In this document: one piece after another, positions 47,180 through 57,724 of the stretch
Layout of the letters: the number at the start of each line of letters is the position of its first letter
Numbering within the stretch: the first letter of the stretch is position 1
Program-made: the position numbers and the translations under genes
Notes under the pieces: model-generated
The model's database searches: none
Told to the model about the DNA's origin: nothing
The model's input: only the letters and a program-made list of their open reading frames with translations
Origin: Coix lacryma-jobi var. lacryma-jobi
Taxonomy: Eukaryota > Streptophyta > Magnoliopsida > Poales > Poaceae
Assembly: GCA_009763385.1 (NCBI GenBank)
Contig: CM019822.1
Location: forward strand, 12,510,700 to 12,574,699
Direction: 5' to 3'
Length of the DNA: 64,000 nucleotides

Positions 47180-48062
47180 ATGGCGAGCCACAATGACCGC
47201 GGCAAGCACCCGGCGACTGAGGAGGCCGAAGGGAGCCGCGCTCGGCGCCTCCGTCAACGCGGGTAGGACTCCTCGCTTATGTCCTTTGTGGCAGTTTCTT
47301 GAAAACGTCGCTGACGCTCTGCTGCTGTTCGCCGACAGGGTCCCTGTTATCTCTTCCGCCGGCGGGCATGCCCGGCCTTCTCCAGCACCGGGGAGGCCAG
47401 AGGCTCCACCATCGGACTCGTCAAGCTCCTCCGACAGCCTCTCCTACCACTCCCATCCTTGGGAGGCGAGCCCGGACCGGGACTTCGACGGCGGCCTCTA
47501 TGACCACAACGACGCCTTGAACTTCATGGCGCTGCGGGACGAGTCCCGGGAAGAGCTGGCCGCCGTCTCGAAGCAGTACGGGATCGATCAGCTGGAGTGG
47601 GAGGACCAGCGCCGACAGTTCTGCGACGCAATCACGGGTATGAACACCCAATCCTAGATCGGTTTTCGGTCGTTCTTGTTGATCTTTTAACCGATCCATT
47701 TCAACTCGTCGTTCACAGCGCTGTCTGAAGAGCTGGAGCGCCTGAAGATGGCGGCGAATGCCGTCGCAGATCGGGTGAACGCCCAGGGCGACACCGCCGA
47801 GGCGCGCCTGGCCAATGTGCACGGCCGCGTCGAGCAGGTCGCCCTGCAGGGCGTGCACCACGGCGTGGCGCTGGGGCTATCAGCGCTGACGGTCCGCACG
47901 GAGGAAGACTTCTCCGTGGTGCCGGTTGGCTTCCCCGGCAGGGCATCCCCAGAAGATGTCGCACAGATCGACGATTTTCTGGAATCCTACGAGGATCATG
48001 CCCACGCCCTCACCATAGTCACCAACCCGCAGACGGTCATCAACAGGGTGTTCGGTAACTGA
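47180..48062 (+). CDS. Antisense gene B: three-exon protein, 241 aa, paralogue of A
   Basis: Exons 47180-47262, 47339-47637 and 47719-48062; introns of 76 and 81 bp (gtagga...gccgacag, gtatga...gttcacag). The joined length is 726 bases, exactly 242 codons with stop TGA 48060-48062. The protein has an Arg-rich start (MASHNDRGKHPATEE), a Ser/Pro linker (SDSSSSSDSLSYHSHPWE), a charged helical segment (LRDESREELAAVSKQYGI) and coiled coil (LSEELERLKMAANAVADRV). It ends with GVHHGVALGLSALTVRTEEDF and a tail with QIDDFLESYEDHAHAL. Intron phases (2, then 1) equal those of gene A, and the G-x3-G-x-AL-x3-A pattern near the end is shared. It converges on the pol gene, whose stop is 287 bases away. Function unknown. 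Confidence 0.72.
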
Positions 48063-48348
48063 TCTGCACCTTTTGCACATCCCCCACTATGAACAATGCT
48101 CCACTCTACCACGTTCGTGTGTACAACCCGTTCTCCCATTCTGTGCTTGTTGAGTGTTTGATTTATCCAGCCGATTGCACAGCACCGTGTGTACTTGGCC
48201 CTGTATTTCTGCGTTTTTTGCGCTAGAGGCGACACATGCCGTGCCGGCTGTTTTTTGCTCTAAGGGCGATAGACTCTATCGGCCATTTTTGTGCTAAGGG
48301 CGATACAACTTCGTATCGGCCGTCGGTGCCCGCAAGACCTTGATTCCA
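48063..48348. other. Intergenic gap between gene B and pol
   Basis: The 3' flanks of two converging genes. It contains short repeats of the type aagggcgata ... tatcggcc (48262-48322). No gene. Confidence 0.6.
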
Positions 48349-50292
48349 TTATGCACCGACCTCCACGTTAGGATGAAATCTCTTTAGATAACGTCCATTA
48401 ATCGCCCTAGCAGACTCTTCTCCTTGGAGGGTTTTTAGAATGTACGCGTTACCGGGAACACACCTCAGCACCCGAAAAGGCCCTTCCCAGTTAGGGGACC
48501 ATTTGCCGAATACCTTGTCTTTGGTACCGATTGGCAAGATAATTTTCCAAACCAAGTCTCCTTCTTTGAATCCTTTTTCTTTCACTTTCGAGTTGTAGTA
48601 CTTGGCAACGCGTATCTTGTTCCTTTCAATATTTTCCAAGGCTTTGAGACGAATCAAATGCAAATCCTCTAGCTCATCCATCATCAAATCTTTATAATTC
48701 CCTTTGGGTAGATCGTTCTGCAATGTAACTCGTCTTGACCCCGATTGCAATTCCCATGGTAGCACTGCGTGATGCCCGTAGACCAACTCGTATGGCGACG
48801 TCTGAGTCGACCCATGACAAGCCATTCGGTAAGCCCACAAAGCTTCGTTGAGTACCAAGTGCCACCTTTTAGGTTTCTCTTCGATCTTCTTTTGAATGAT
48901 CTTAATCATGATTTTGTTAGAAGCCTCTGCCTGCCCATTGGCCTGTGCATAATAAGGGGAAGAATTATAGAGTTTAATCCCCATCCCTTCGGCAAAGTCA
49001 CAAAACTCAGAGGAAGTGAACTGAGTTCCCTGATCGGTAGTGATGGACTGAGGAATGCCGAATCGGTAAATGATATGTTCCCTGACGAAAGACACCATGT
49101 TCTCTGACGTCACCTTCTTCAATGGGATGGCTTCAACCCACTTAGTGAAATAATCCATGGCTAACAGAACAAACTTATGTCCCTTGCTAGATGGAGGGTG
49201 GATCTGGCCGATCAAATCAATGCCCCATCCTCTGAAAGGCCAAGGCTTGATGATCGGATTCATGGCCGATGCTGGGGCCCTTTGCACATTGCCGAATCGC
49301 TGGCAATCCTGACAACCTCTGTAGTACTCAAAGCAATCTTCGAGCATAGTCGACCAAAAATATCCAGTCCTCCTGATTAACCATCTCATACGGTGAGCCG
49401 ACTGGTGTGCACCACATACGCCTTCGTGCACCTCATACATCAGTTTCCTAGCCCCGTCTTGGTTCAGGCATTTAAGCAAAACCCCATCTATGGATTTGTA
49501 GTACAATTGATTGTCCAAGAGCGTGAACTTAAGAGCCTTGTACCTGAGTTTTCGGGAGACTTTCTTGGATGGGTCCCTGAGGTAATCGGCAATGTTGTCT
49601 CTCCAGTCTTCAATTGCCTGATTATCACCTGGGACTGCTTGATCATCTTCCGGGGTTGCTTGCTCTTCCTCAAGTGCAAAAACGTTTTGATTTTCCCTAT
49701 ACCCGGATGCTGCCTGAGCCAACTGGTTTGCTTCTTCGTTTTGCCCCCTAGGAATATGTTGCAAGGTTGCCGACCGGAACTGTTTGAGGAGCTCTTGGCA
49801 ACCTTCGAGATATTCCTGCAGCGTGTCGTTCTTGCACTCGTATTTGCCGGTCAATTGCTTGATCACCAATTCTGAGTCACCGAAGATCTCCACCGCGTCT
49901 GCCTTAATGTCCACAAGCAACCGCAGCCCTCGGAGCAGTGCTTCGTACTCTGCTTGATTATTAGTCACCGGGTACTCGATCGGTATAGAGTACTTGAAGG
50001 GTGCCCCCTTGGGAGAAATCAACACGATCCCGACTCCACCACCTTTGCTGCACGAGGATCCATCAAAAAACAATGCCCAAGGGATAATGGTTACCATGTT
50101 AGCATTAGGATCACGGTGGTGAGTGACAAAATCAGCCATAATCTGGCCTTTAACAGCCTTTGCCGATTCAAAACGCAAATCAAATTCAGAAAGGGCCAAA
50201 ACCCATTTGCCGATCCTTCCACTTAAAATCGGCATTGATAACATGTGCTTGATTACATCAAACTCTGATACTACCACGCATTCGGCATTCAA
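48349..50292 (-). CDS. pol: Tat pol, C-terminal part: archaeal-type RNase H and integrase
   Basis: On the minus strand it is open for 647 codons. First comes the tail of the RT-linked RNase H region (DVIKHMLSMPILSGRIGKW). A second, archaeal-type RNase H follows (ALFFDGSSCSKGGG near 50060, NNQAEYEALLRGL, then FGDSELVIKQL); this dual RNase H marks the Tat lineage. Integrase comes next, with finger HEGVCGAHQSAHRM ... CQDCQRFG, and catalytic motifs GIDLIGQIHP, TTDQGTQFTS and GQAEASNK. It ends at TAA 48349-48351. The frame is uninterrupted but cut off from RT by a 23-base insertion (50293-50315) that shifts the frame, so it has no natural start. Confidence 0.88.
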   Translation of the reverse strand: MNAECVVVSEFDVIKHMLSMPILSGRIGKWVLALSEFDLRFESAKAVKGQIMADFVTHHRDPNANMVTIIPWALFFDGSSCSKGGGVGIVLISPKGAPFKYSIPIEYPVTNNQAEYEALLRGLRLLVDIKADAVEIFGDSELVIKQLTGKYECKNDTLQEYLEGCQELLKQFRSATLQHIPRGQNEEANQLAQAASGYRENQNVFALEEEQATPEDDQAVPGDNQAIEDWRDNIADYLRDPSKKVSRKLRYKALKFTLLDNQLYYKSIDGVLLKCLNQDGARKLMYEVHEGVCGAHQSAHRMRWLIRRTGYFWSTMLEDCFEYYRGCQDCQRFGNVQRAPASAMNPIIKPWPFRGWGIDLIGQIHPPSSKGHKFVLLAMDYFTKWVEAIPLKKVTSENMVSFVREHIIYRFGIPQSITTDQGTQFTSSEFCDFAEGMGIKLYNSSPYYAQANGQAEASNKIMIKIIQKKIEEKPKRWHLVLNEALWAYRMACHGSTQTSPYELVYGHHAVLPWELQSGSRRVTLQNDLPKGNYKDLMMDELEDLHLIRLKALENIERNKIRVAKYYNSKVKEKGFKEGDLVWKIILPIGTKDKVFGKWSPNWEGPFRVLRCVPGNAYILKTLQGEESARAINGRYLKRFHPNVEVGA

Positions 50293-51668
50293 TCAATCGG
50301 TTACCGATCCTTCAATAGATAGTGCCGAAACTTAGTACAGGAACAGAAAACACACAAGCACAACTTTTCCGTAGCCGAATACCTCGTTTCGGGGTCCAGC
50401 AGCTTTCGGCTAAGATAGGCTATGACTCTCTCTTTTCCTTCGAATTCCTGCATGAGGGCCGACCCTATTGTTAGGTTGTCGGCCGCCACGTACAACTTGA
50501 AAGGCTTGTCGAGTTGTGGAGGAACCAATACTAGTGGTGCCTTCATGTACTCCTTGATCTCATCGAAAGCCTTTTATTGCACGTCACCCCACACGAACTC
50601 CTGATCTTTCTTGAGCTTCAATAGTGGAGAAAATGGCAGCACGCGCTCAGACAAGTTGGATATGAACCTTCTGACAAAGTTGATTTTGCCGAGCAGTGAT
50701 TGAAGTTCTTTGAGATTGGTCGGCGGCACTACCTTATCAATTGCTTCCATGCTCTTCCTGCCGACTTCGATCCCCTTTTTGTGGACCAGGAATCCCAGAA
50801 ACTCACCAGCCGACACCCCAAATGCACACTTGGTTGGATTCATCTTTAAACCATGTTTCCTCGTGCACTCCAAGGTCTTCCTTAAATCGGCTAAGTGTCT
50901 TTCCTTGCTTCTGGATTTGATCACCACATCATCAATGTAGATCTCTACGATCTTGCCGATCAGCTCATGGAATATGTAATTCATGGCTCGCTGGTAAGTG
51001 GCACCGGCATTTTTCAAACCAAAAGTCATGACCATCCATTCAAACAAACCTATATGGCCGGGGCACCTGAAGGCGGTCTTTGCCACATCCTCTGCAGCCA
51101 TGAAGATCTGGTTGTAACCTGCGTTGCCGTCCATAAAGCTTATGATTTCAAAACCAGCCAAAGCATCTACTAGCAAATCGGCCACCGGCATTGGATAACC
51201 GTCCATAGGAGTGGCTTTGTTGAGGTTCCTGAAGTCGATGCAGACCCTCATCTTCCCGTTTTTCTTGTACACCGGGACAATATTGGAGATCCATTCCGCA
51301 TATCGACACGGCCGAATGAAGTTAGCTTCTAGTAATCTTTCCACTTCCTTTTTCACGTCGGCCAACACCTCCTCCTTGTAAATCCTGCGCGGAGGTTGTT
51401 TGTATGGGCGGTATCCAGGTTTGATCGGCAACTTATGCTCAACAATGGACTGATCTAATCCGGGCATCTCTGTGTAGTCCCACGCAAAACAGTCTTTGAA
51501 CTCCTTTAGAAGATCTACTAGCTGCACTCTGAAATCAGGGTCTAAACTGGAACTTACGAACATCGGCCTCTTCTTACTCGTATCACCAACATCCACTTCC
51601 TCTAACTTGTCAGCCGACGTGAAACCACGTCCCAGTTTGCCCTCGCTGCTGTCGGTTGGGTTGTCCAT
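50293..51668 (-). pseudogene. pol: Tat pol, N-terminal part: RT and RNase H
   Basis: On the minus strand RT runs from a leader (KEFKDCFAWDYTEMPGLD) through RVCIDFRNLNKATPMDGYPM to catalytic EIYIDDVVIKS (near 50940) and the thumb. An in-frame TAA lies at 50574-50576. The RNase H domain (LYVAADNLTIGSALMQE) reopens in the same frame and ends shortly after RHYLL where the 23-base insertion begins. A TAG at 51669-51671 precedes RT in the same frame. This part copies the RNA genome into DNA and is not functional as read here. Confidence 0.88.
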
Positions 51669-52297
51669 CTAAAAGAAGCTTTGAGAGCCGATTGCTTGGA
51701 TCGACTGTTGATCCCTGCCGTAGACGTTGACAGGACCCTCTCCCCACACGCGATCGGAGAAGCAGTCTACCCCGTCGAATTCCCAGTAGGTGGGCTCAAT
51801 GGTGGCAACACTCACCGAGTCGTCAGCTTGGACAATCTCGATGTCATCTCCAACCCACTGTATGAGTATTTGATGCATGGTTGAAGGTATGCAGCAGTTG
51901 GCGTGGATCCAATCCTGCCCAGAAGCAGGCTATATGCCCCCTTGCCATCAATGACAAAGAAAGTCGTAATGAGCGTCTTGGATCCAATCATCAGTTCCAC
52001 GTGCACGGCACCCCGAGTGTCGGAGGGATTGCCGGCAAAGTCGCGGAGTATCATGTCCATTTTGAGTAAGTCTTCATCGTTCATGTCTAGCTTTCTGAAC
52101 GTGGCGTAAGGCATGATGTTGATTGCTGCGCCGCCGTCAACAAACATCTTGGTTAGCGGCTTCCCGTTGACGTACCCCTTGACATACAGCGGCATCAAAT
52201 GCCGATGCTTGGCTGGCTTGTCAAATGCTGCCTTCTGAGACAACATGAGCTGTGCCGCGAGCTCGTCGTGCTCGGCCTCGTCGGAATCCGAATACAC
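51669..52297 (-). pseudogene. Tat protease and linker
   Basis: On the minus strand the aspartic protease has active site KMFVDGGAAINIMPY (DGG type) and ends with GAYSLLLGR near 51910, where one base is lost or gained. The linker then continues in a second frame (IQWVGDDIEIVQADD) to a TAG at 51669-51671. It is closely similar to the protease of element A at 8663-9022 but complete in length. Confidence 0.87.
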
Positions 52298-54962
52298 CTC
52301 ATCCTGTGCCCCCCCGGCCGGCAGGAGCCATGAACTCCAGGGGAAGGAAGAAAGTCATGGCCACGTCAGCGCCTTTGTCAGCGTCACCTGGTTTTTCCTT
52401 CGGGCGCCATTCTTGCTTCTTCCCATTGGCGGCTGCTTCTTCCAACTCCCTGTTCCGGAGGCGCTGCACTCTCCTTTTCTGGCTTTTTCTGAGTCCTGGT
52501 GGGCACCACTGCCCCTTTTGCCACCTATATGGGCGAGGCTGTGCCTCCTCGCCGTCGTCATGGTGGTGCACCCACTCTCGATCGGCATATCTCTTGGCTT
52601 GCCGGCCCGGGCTTTCCGTTTTCAGGCGCCGATCGCTCATCGGGATGCGAGCTCCCAACCTTTTGTGAACGGGACGACGGTTGACCCGATCCTGCCTATA
52701 CCCCCTGTACTGATCGCTGCATTCGGGGCAGTTGTTGACGACAGGCAGTTTCAAGCCTTCGTTCCAGCAGTGGCGAAAGAACGGGCAGCCCCAGTGCTCT
52801 TGCTCCCGCTCTTGGCGGTGTTCTTGTTCCCAACGATGGGCCTGTTCTCTGTGGTAAGCCCTCTCCTCCAGACGATACCGGTGCACTCCCGTGTGATCGT
52901 CTTCACGCTGGTATTCCTCTTCGAGTTCTCGCTCTTCGCGTTGGAGACGCCTCTGCTCCTTCTCATTTTGCCGGCGCCATTTGTTAAGGAGATCTCTGTG
53001 GGTAGGCCTGCGCCTGGAAGATGACTCTCCGTGCTCGTATCGGCTATTTGTGGTTTGGGCGCGCCGCCGGAGCTCATCGCCAGTGATTTGCCGATCGGGA
53101 TCCACTGCGCCAGATTCGCGTGCCTTGTCGGAGGTGAGGACTTTGACTTTGCCCTTTCCTCTGGGATCCGCTGGGGTTACCATGTTCACTGAGAAGAACA
53201 CGGCGTTCTGGGAGAAGGGGTTTGCGTCGATCTTCATCTTGCCATTGAACTTGATGTGGCCGTCCTGGATGGCTTTCTGGATTCTCGTCCTGAACACACG
53301 GCAATCATTAATAGGATGAGTGTTAGTGTTATGAAAACCGCAGTACTTCTTGTCTTTGACTCCTCCGGGACGCAGCATCGGGTGATCCGGGGGTAGCCTG
53401 ACTCTCCCTTCGGCAACCAGGAACTCAAAGAGCTTGTCAGCTTTGGTGACGTCGAAGTCGTATGCCCCCTTCTGCTAGCGCAGCCATTGCTTGTTGGCTT
53501 GGGTCGGCTCCTTGTCCCAGTTGAGCTCTGCAGCGGCCACCTCATCTTCCGCGTCGGTATAGTCATCGGCTTCGTCCAGGAAAGCCTGATACATCTGTGC
53601 CGCGACATTGTCCTTCTGGAAACGCCCTTCCCTCCGGAAGCCTTGCGCTTGGATAGTCATCTCATTCAGTCGGCGGGAGAGATGACCCAAGTCTTCAAAC
53701 TCCTGACCGAACAGCTTGTCTCTGATGCTCGGGAGCATGCCTGCCACGGCCAATGGTGGAAGCTGATCGTCCGGCAGGTGCATGCCGAAGCACTGGCTCT
53801 TGACTTCCCTGAATCTGCGCAGGTAGTCCTGCGGTGTCTCATTTGGCTTCTGGCGTACGTACATGATGTCCACCAGTTTCTTCTCCTTGGTGCCCGTGTA
53901 GAAGTGCGTATGGAACTTTTGTTCCAAGTCCGCCCAAGAGAGAATAGAGCCTGGCGGTAGTGACGTGAACCATGCGAATGCCGGTCCAGTGAGTGACGAC
54001 GGGAAGTACCGAACCCTGAAGGCGTCTTCGGTATTGGCCTCCCCAAGCTGGAGCAGATAACGACTGATGTGCTCCACCGTACTGGTGTCGTCTAAGCTGG
54101 AGAACTTGGACAGGTCCGTCGGCACTTTGACTCTGGGAGGTAGAGCCACACGGTGGAACCATTCGGGGAACAGAGACCTGTAAGCATACGTGCCCTTAGG
54201 CTTCAGGCCGAAAGTGCGCTGCATCATATCCGCCATCTTCTCTAGCATGACATCGACATTAGAGTCGGCAGTTTTCTCGGCCGTCGGCTTTCCATATCCT
54301 GGATGCGGGGAGCCCTCTATGTTGTGAGGCTCAAGCATCTCATGGTACCCGTTCCCGTAGTAGTCCTTTATGAGCCTATAGGTTTGCGGGGAGATCCTGC
54401 GTGTTGACTCTGGCGGCTGACCCTTAGTGCCGAACGTGAGCTGCCCCATGGTCGGCAACTGGCCCTCTGGCGTGTGCTTCTCTTGAATGGTCATCCCGCT
54501 TGATTGAGCCTTAGGCGGGGTCTCCTCACCGGCAGCTCCCGCCCCCTTGAGGTGATTCGGCAGATTGAAAAGATGTGGTCCTGCTATAGGGCCAAACTCG
54601 GCCTCCATAAGCTCATCGGCCTTTGGGCCGAATTGGGCGATCATGATGGTGCGGAAAGTGTTGAGAAACACCCCATGCATGCGACCGATGGCACCAGAGA
54701 CAGCTTCGTTGATCATATGAGACATTTTCAACACTGCCTCCGCTTCCCCGGGATCATTCGGGTTGGGCTGGACGGGCTTCGGCAGATCGTGCAAACGGCG
54801 AACCTTTCCGCTTTTGTTCTTGGAAAAGGCTTCTAGGCACTTGGCCTGGAATTCGGCACAAGCATCATCCACCTGCTCCCTGTACTCGTCGGGTAGTTCA
54901 GTGAGCTGCACCTGCACGAGCCCCGCCTTGTTGCTGGCCTCGGCTTCAGTGACTTCGACCAT
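52298..54962 (-). pseudogene. gag: Tat gag
   Basis: Start chosen at 54962 (MVEVTEAEASNKAG), 20 bases after the primer site. The gag core spans about 54250-53650 (LSKFSSLDDTSTVEHI, FAWFTSLPPGSILSWADL, TPQDYLRRFRE). An in-frame TAG at about 53472-53474 interrupts it (Gln in element A). A CHHC-like finger follows (CGFHNTNTHPINDC, near 53340), then a long Arg/Glu-rich coiled-coil region (RREQ-type repeats) and a basic tail. A run of seven C (52309-52315) marks a frameshift into the protease frame. It would be the particle core; dead in this copy. Confidence 0.88.
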
Positions 54963-54981
54963 CGCCGCAGGAAAAAAGGGT

Positions 54982-54999
54982 GTCCCACCGAGCGTGCCA
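54982..54999 (-). promoter_or_regulatory. Tat primer binding site (candidate)
   Basis: TGGCACGCTCGGTGGGAC on the minus strand, seven bases from the 5' LTR. It matches element A at 15 of 18 positions with the same spacing. Confidence 0.6.
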
Positions 55000-55006
55000 A
55001 AAAGTG

Positions 55007-56402
55007 TGTTGGCACCAAAAGTGGCGCACTGTGCCAATCACACAGCAAGCCGGAGAAGCTGGCTTCAATCGTGGCCCGGGTGCTCGGAAGTCCGGTGCGT
55101 GCCAGTCAGTTTGCCCTGCAACTAACAAGGGAGATAAACTGTTAAATACAAAGCTGGAACATGTCAGGTATGACCAGACAGTTCCAAAATATACGGCCCT
55201 GAAGCCACTTACGACGACATATAGCTATGAAAGCTATCTGTCAACAGGTTTAAAGATTATTCGGCAATATGAACAGAGTTACGTGAATAACAGGTTGCCG
55301 AACACGTTTGCATAAAAATCGTACTTGCGTGATGTATTGGATATAAGTTAAAACTTAACCAATCTCGATTGTACAACCGAGTTGGGATCCATGGAGGTTG
55401 AACATACAAACTAAGCATGACTAAGCTAATCTAAAGCCTGCGCCTGCCGCACGACACCTAGCCTTGTCATAGATCAAACACACTTAACATGCATGAACCC
55501 TCACCACGTGGCAATCCAGATACGATCCGATCGGCTATTACGAACAATAGATCCACTGCATAAAAGACCTTTCAATAATAAACGTGAAAGAACAGAGCAG
55601 ATCTGTAAAGATGAAGCCGAACCGAACGGTATCTAGATTGGGCAAAAGTGTTATGATGAGATAAACATAACAAAACGTATAACACAAGGTAACTTAATGA
55701 ATCTATCCGATTGCCAAATCTAACAGAGCCGATAACTATTTTTACTCATGACTCAATCCGCCGCACGATACAAGGCATAAGCAAAAACCTCCCGTCATAA
55801 GCTTAAATCCGCCGCACGATACTAAGCTTAACGTACGAGACTACTTGCACCATATCTAAATCCGCTGCACGATACTAGACATGATAACAAGGTTGCCGGA
55901 ACTTACGGAGGTCGACGGATCGATGGCCCCTCTCGAAGAACACGACGACACGACTTGGACTCGAAGACGGCACGGGGCCGGGTTGGTTGTATTGATTGTG
56001 AACCCCTTTTACAATAGCCTCAGGGTTTATATTTATACCCTGGTGTTCTCTGAGTCCTAGAAGGATACGATTACAATGATAAATTAGGAAACTATCAAAA
56101 AACATGATGCCTTTTGCTCCAAGCTTCCTTTAATAACCGGCATGCGCTAAAATGACGAGATTCCCATCGCTAAATCTTCTTGACATGCCGTATTTGTCGC
56201 AAACCGACTTGGCTTGAGGTAGCCGACCGCAGCGTCACGTTGCCGAATCCGCTCGCCGTTGACTAGTTGCTTTCACAGCCTTGCTGAATACATCGAGTTA
56301 GCCGAACGCGTCCGCCGTCTGCCGAATCCTTCAAGCGGCGGCGTTCGCCGAATCTTCATAGTGCCGGTCCACTTGTCATAGTGTGAAAACTCGGTGTTAA
56401 CA
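55007..56402 (-). repeat. Tat 5' LTR, 1396 bp
   Basis: Same length and ends as the LTR at 44393-45788. TATA box TATAAATA at 56030-56037 (minus). It would drive gag-pol toward lower coordinates. Confidence 0.93.
56030..56037 (-). promoter_or_regulatory. TATA box in Tat 5' LTR
   Basis: TATAAATA on the minus strand in context GGGTATAAATATAAACCC. It is the likely promoter of the Tat genomic RNA. Confidence 0.72.
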
Positions 56403-56407
56403 ACCCT

Positions 56408-57661
56408 CCTCCCAATCTATCTCAGTCATTTTGCTCTTTGCTTCTAGGGTTTCCTGCTCTCTCATGCCCTGCTGTAGCTAGCTGAGATCCGCAGAGAACC
56501 ATACCTCTGTGTACTGGAGATTTTGAGGAAGTGAGGCCGTAACCTCACCATTGTAGCGTGTGGTAGCCACACGGTTGCAGATCGATGACTTGATTCGCGT
56601 TTTGGTTCGTGTTCTTCGAGTTCTTCGTTTCCTCGCGTTTTTCCCATCACTCGATCTCCCTCTCTAGTGCGTCTTTGCGAAATCCGTTTGAATCAACTTG
56701 TTCTTTATAGTGAGGAGGTCATTTCGACCAAAGGAATTCATCTAACTCCTCACGAACAAGTAGATCGGGTTGATTTCGTTTTCGTGGTGCTTTTTCGGTT
56801 CATACACCTTCTCCTTTGATTTCCCGTTGATTGAGTCGATTTGAGCGGATGATTTCTTGGGGATAGTCTCCTAACCACCTCGTGATCATCCTCTCCAAGT
56901 TTGGGATCAAGGTATTTTGGTTTGAATCGATTTGGAGAAGATTTGAGTTTTGGGCGACCAAAATTGCCCTTTCTGGACAGCCGCGGACAGTCCGCGGTTT
57001 GACCGGCGGACAGTCCGGGCGTCGGGGATCAGCCGGGTCAGTGGCTGTGTTCTTTGGCTGTTTTGTTTTTGGTTGACCGACGGACAGTCCGCGGTACAAA
57101 CTCGCGGACAGTCCGGGAGTCGAGTAGGGGACTTCAGCAGGTTTGTTGTTTTGTCCATTTGGTCGGCGGACAGTCCGCCACCTGCTCGCGGACAGTCCGT
57201 GGTTGAGGCGGACAGTCCAGGACCATACCGGCGGACAGTCCGGGATCCTGCTGAAGCTTGCTTCTTAGTGCATTTGCTCTCCCGGCTTCCTCGCTTGGTT
57301 TTCGGACTTCTCGTTTGGCCCTAGAGTTGACCAAGATATCTCTCTAGGTATCTTTGCTACTTGTTAGCATTGGTATTTGGGGATTTCTCGACGTAGCCGT
57401 CCATCTACGTTCGGGACTTGGTTTTTGGGGGACAAACTTGTGCTGGTGCTTTTTGCGTTTGGTTCGCTATCGCTTTGTGGTGCTCCGCTGTGATCCTAGG
57501 GATCATCCACCCTCTTCCAAGGGTCGTGAGCATCACGGTTTTGATCGAAGCTTTCGGGGGTTGATTTTGGGACATTTGGCCAAAGTTTCGAGAGAATTTT
57601 TTGTTGGCTCCCATTCACCCCCCCCCTCTGGTCGCCTTGCTATTGCATTCTCGGTCCTTCA
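56408..57661 (+). repeat. Copia 5' LTR, second part
   Basis: It runs from the right ACCCT duplication to TTCA just before the primer site. Near its end it has the phrase ATTCACCCCCC, the reverse complement of the GGGGGTGAATAG start of the antisense LTRs at 13336 and 28814, which ties the three to one family. It contains the CGGACAGTCCG array. Confidence 0.78.
56981..57244. repeat. CGGACAGTCCG palindrome array in copia LTR
   Basis: Eight copies of GCGGACAGTCCGc/g and close variants in 264 bases, irregularly spaced. It is the same motif as at 29965-30300. Confidence 0.88.
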
Positions 57662-57663
57662 AT

Positions 57664-57675
57664 TGGTATCAGAGC
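57664..57675 (+). promoter_or_regulatory. Copia primer binding site, initiator Met-tRNA
   Basis: TGGTATCAGAGC, the standard complement of plant initiator Met-tRNA 3' end, two bases after the LTR. Confidence 0.92.
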
Positions 57676-57724
57676 GGGTTAAGGATCTTCCACCTTAGCC
57701 GGTTCCAGATCCACCGAAGGCGAC

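Larger units (their letters stand above)
44393..56402 (-). mobile_element. Complete Ty3/gypsy Tat-type element, 12.0 kb
   Basis: Both LTRs are 1396 bp (44393-45788 and 55007-56402) and differ at about eight positions by eye. It is flanked by ACCCT on both sides (44388-44392 and 56403-56407). Minus-strand order: 5' LTR, primer site, gag, protease, RT, RNase H, a second RNase H, integrase, 3' LTR, the layout of the Tat lineage (Grande/Retand-like). Two spliced genes on the opposite strand lie between integrase and the 3' LTR. Gag and pol are interrupted in at least six places. LTR similarity indicates recent insertion, about 0.2 million years at the usual grass rate. Confidence 0.93.

Noticed and set aside
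46256..47257. Minus-strand open frames opposite genes A and B (up to 143 codons)
   Set aside because: They do not continue pol, share no motif with gag-pol, and are best explained as shadows of the plus-strand exons.
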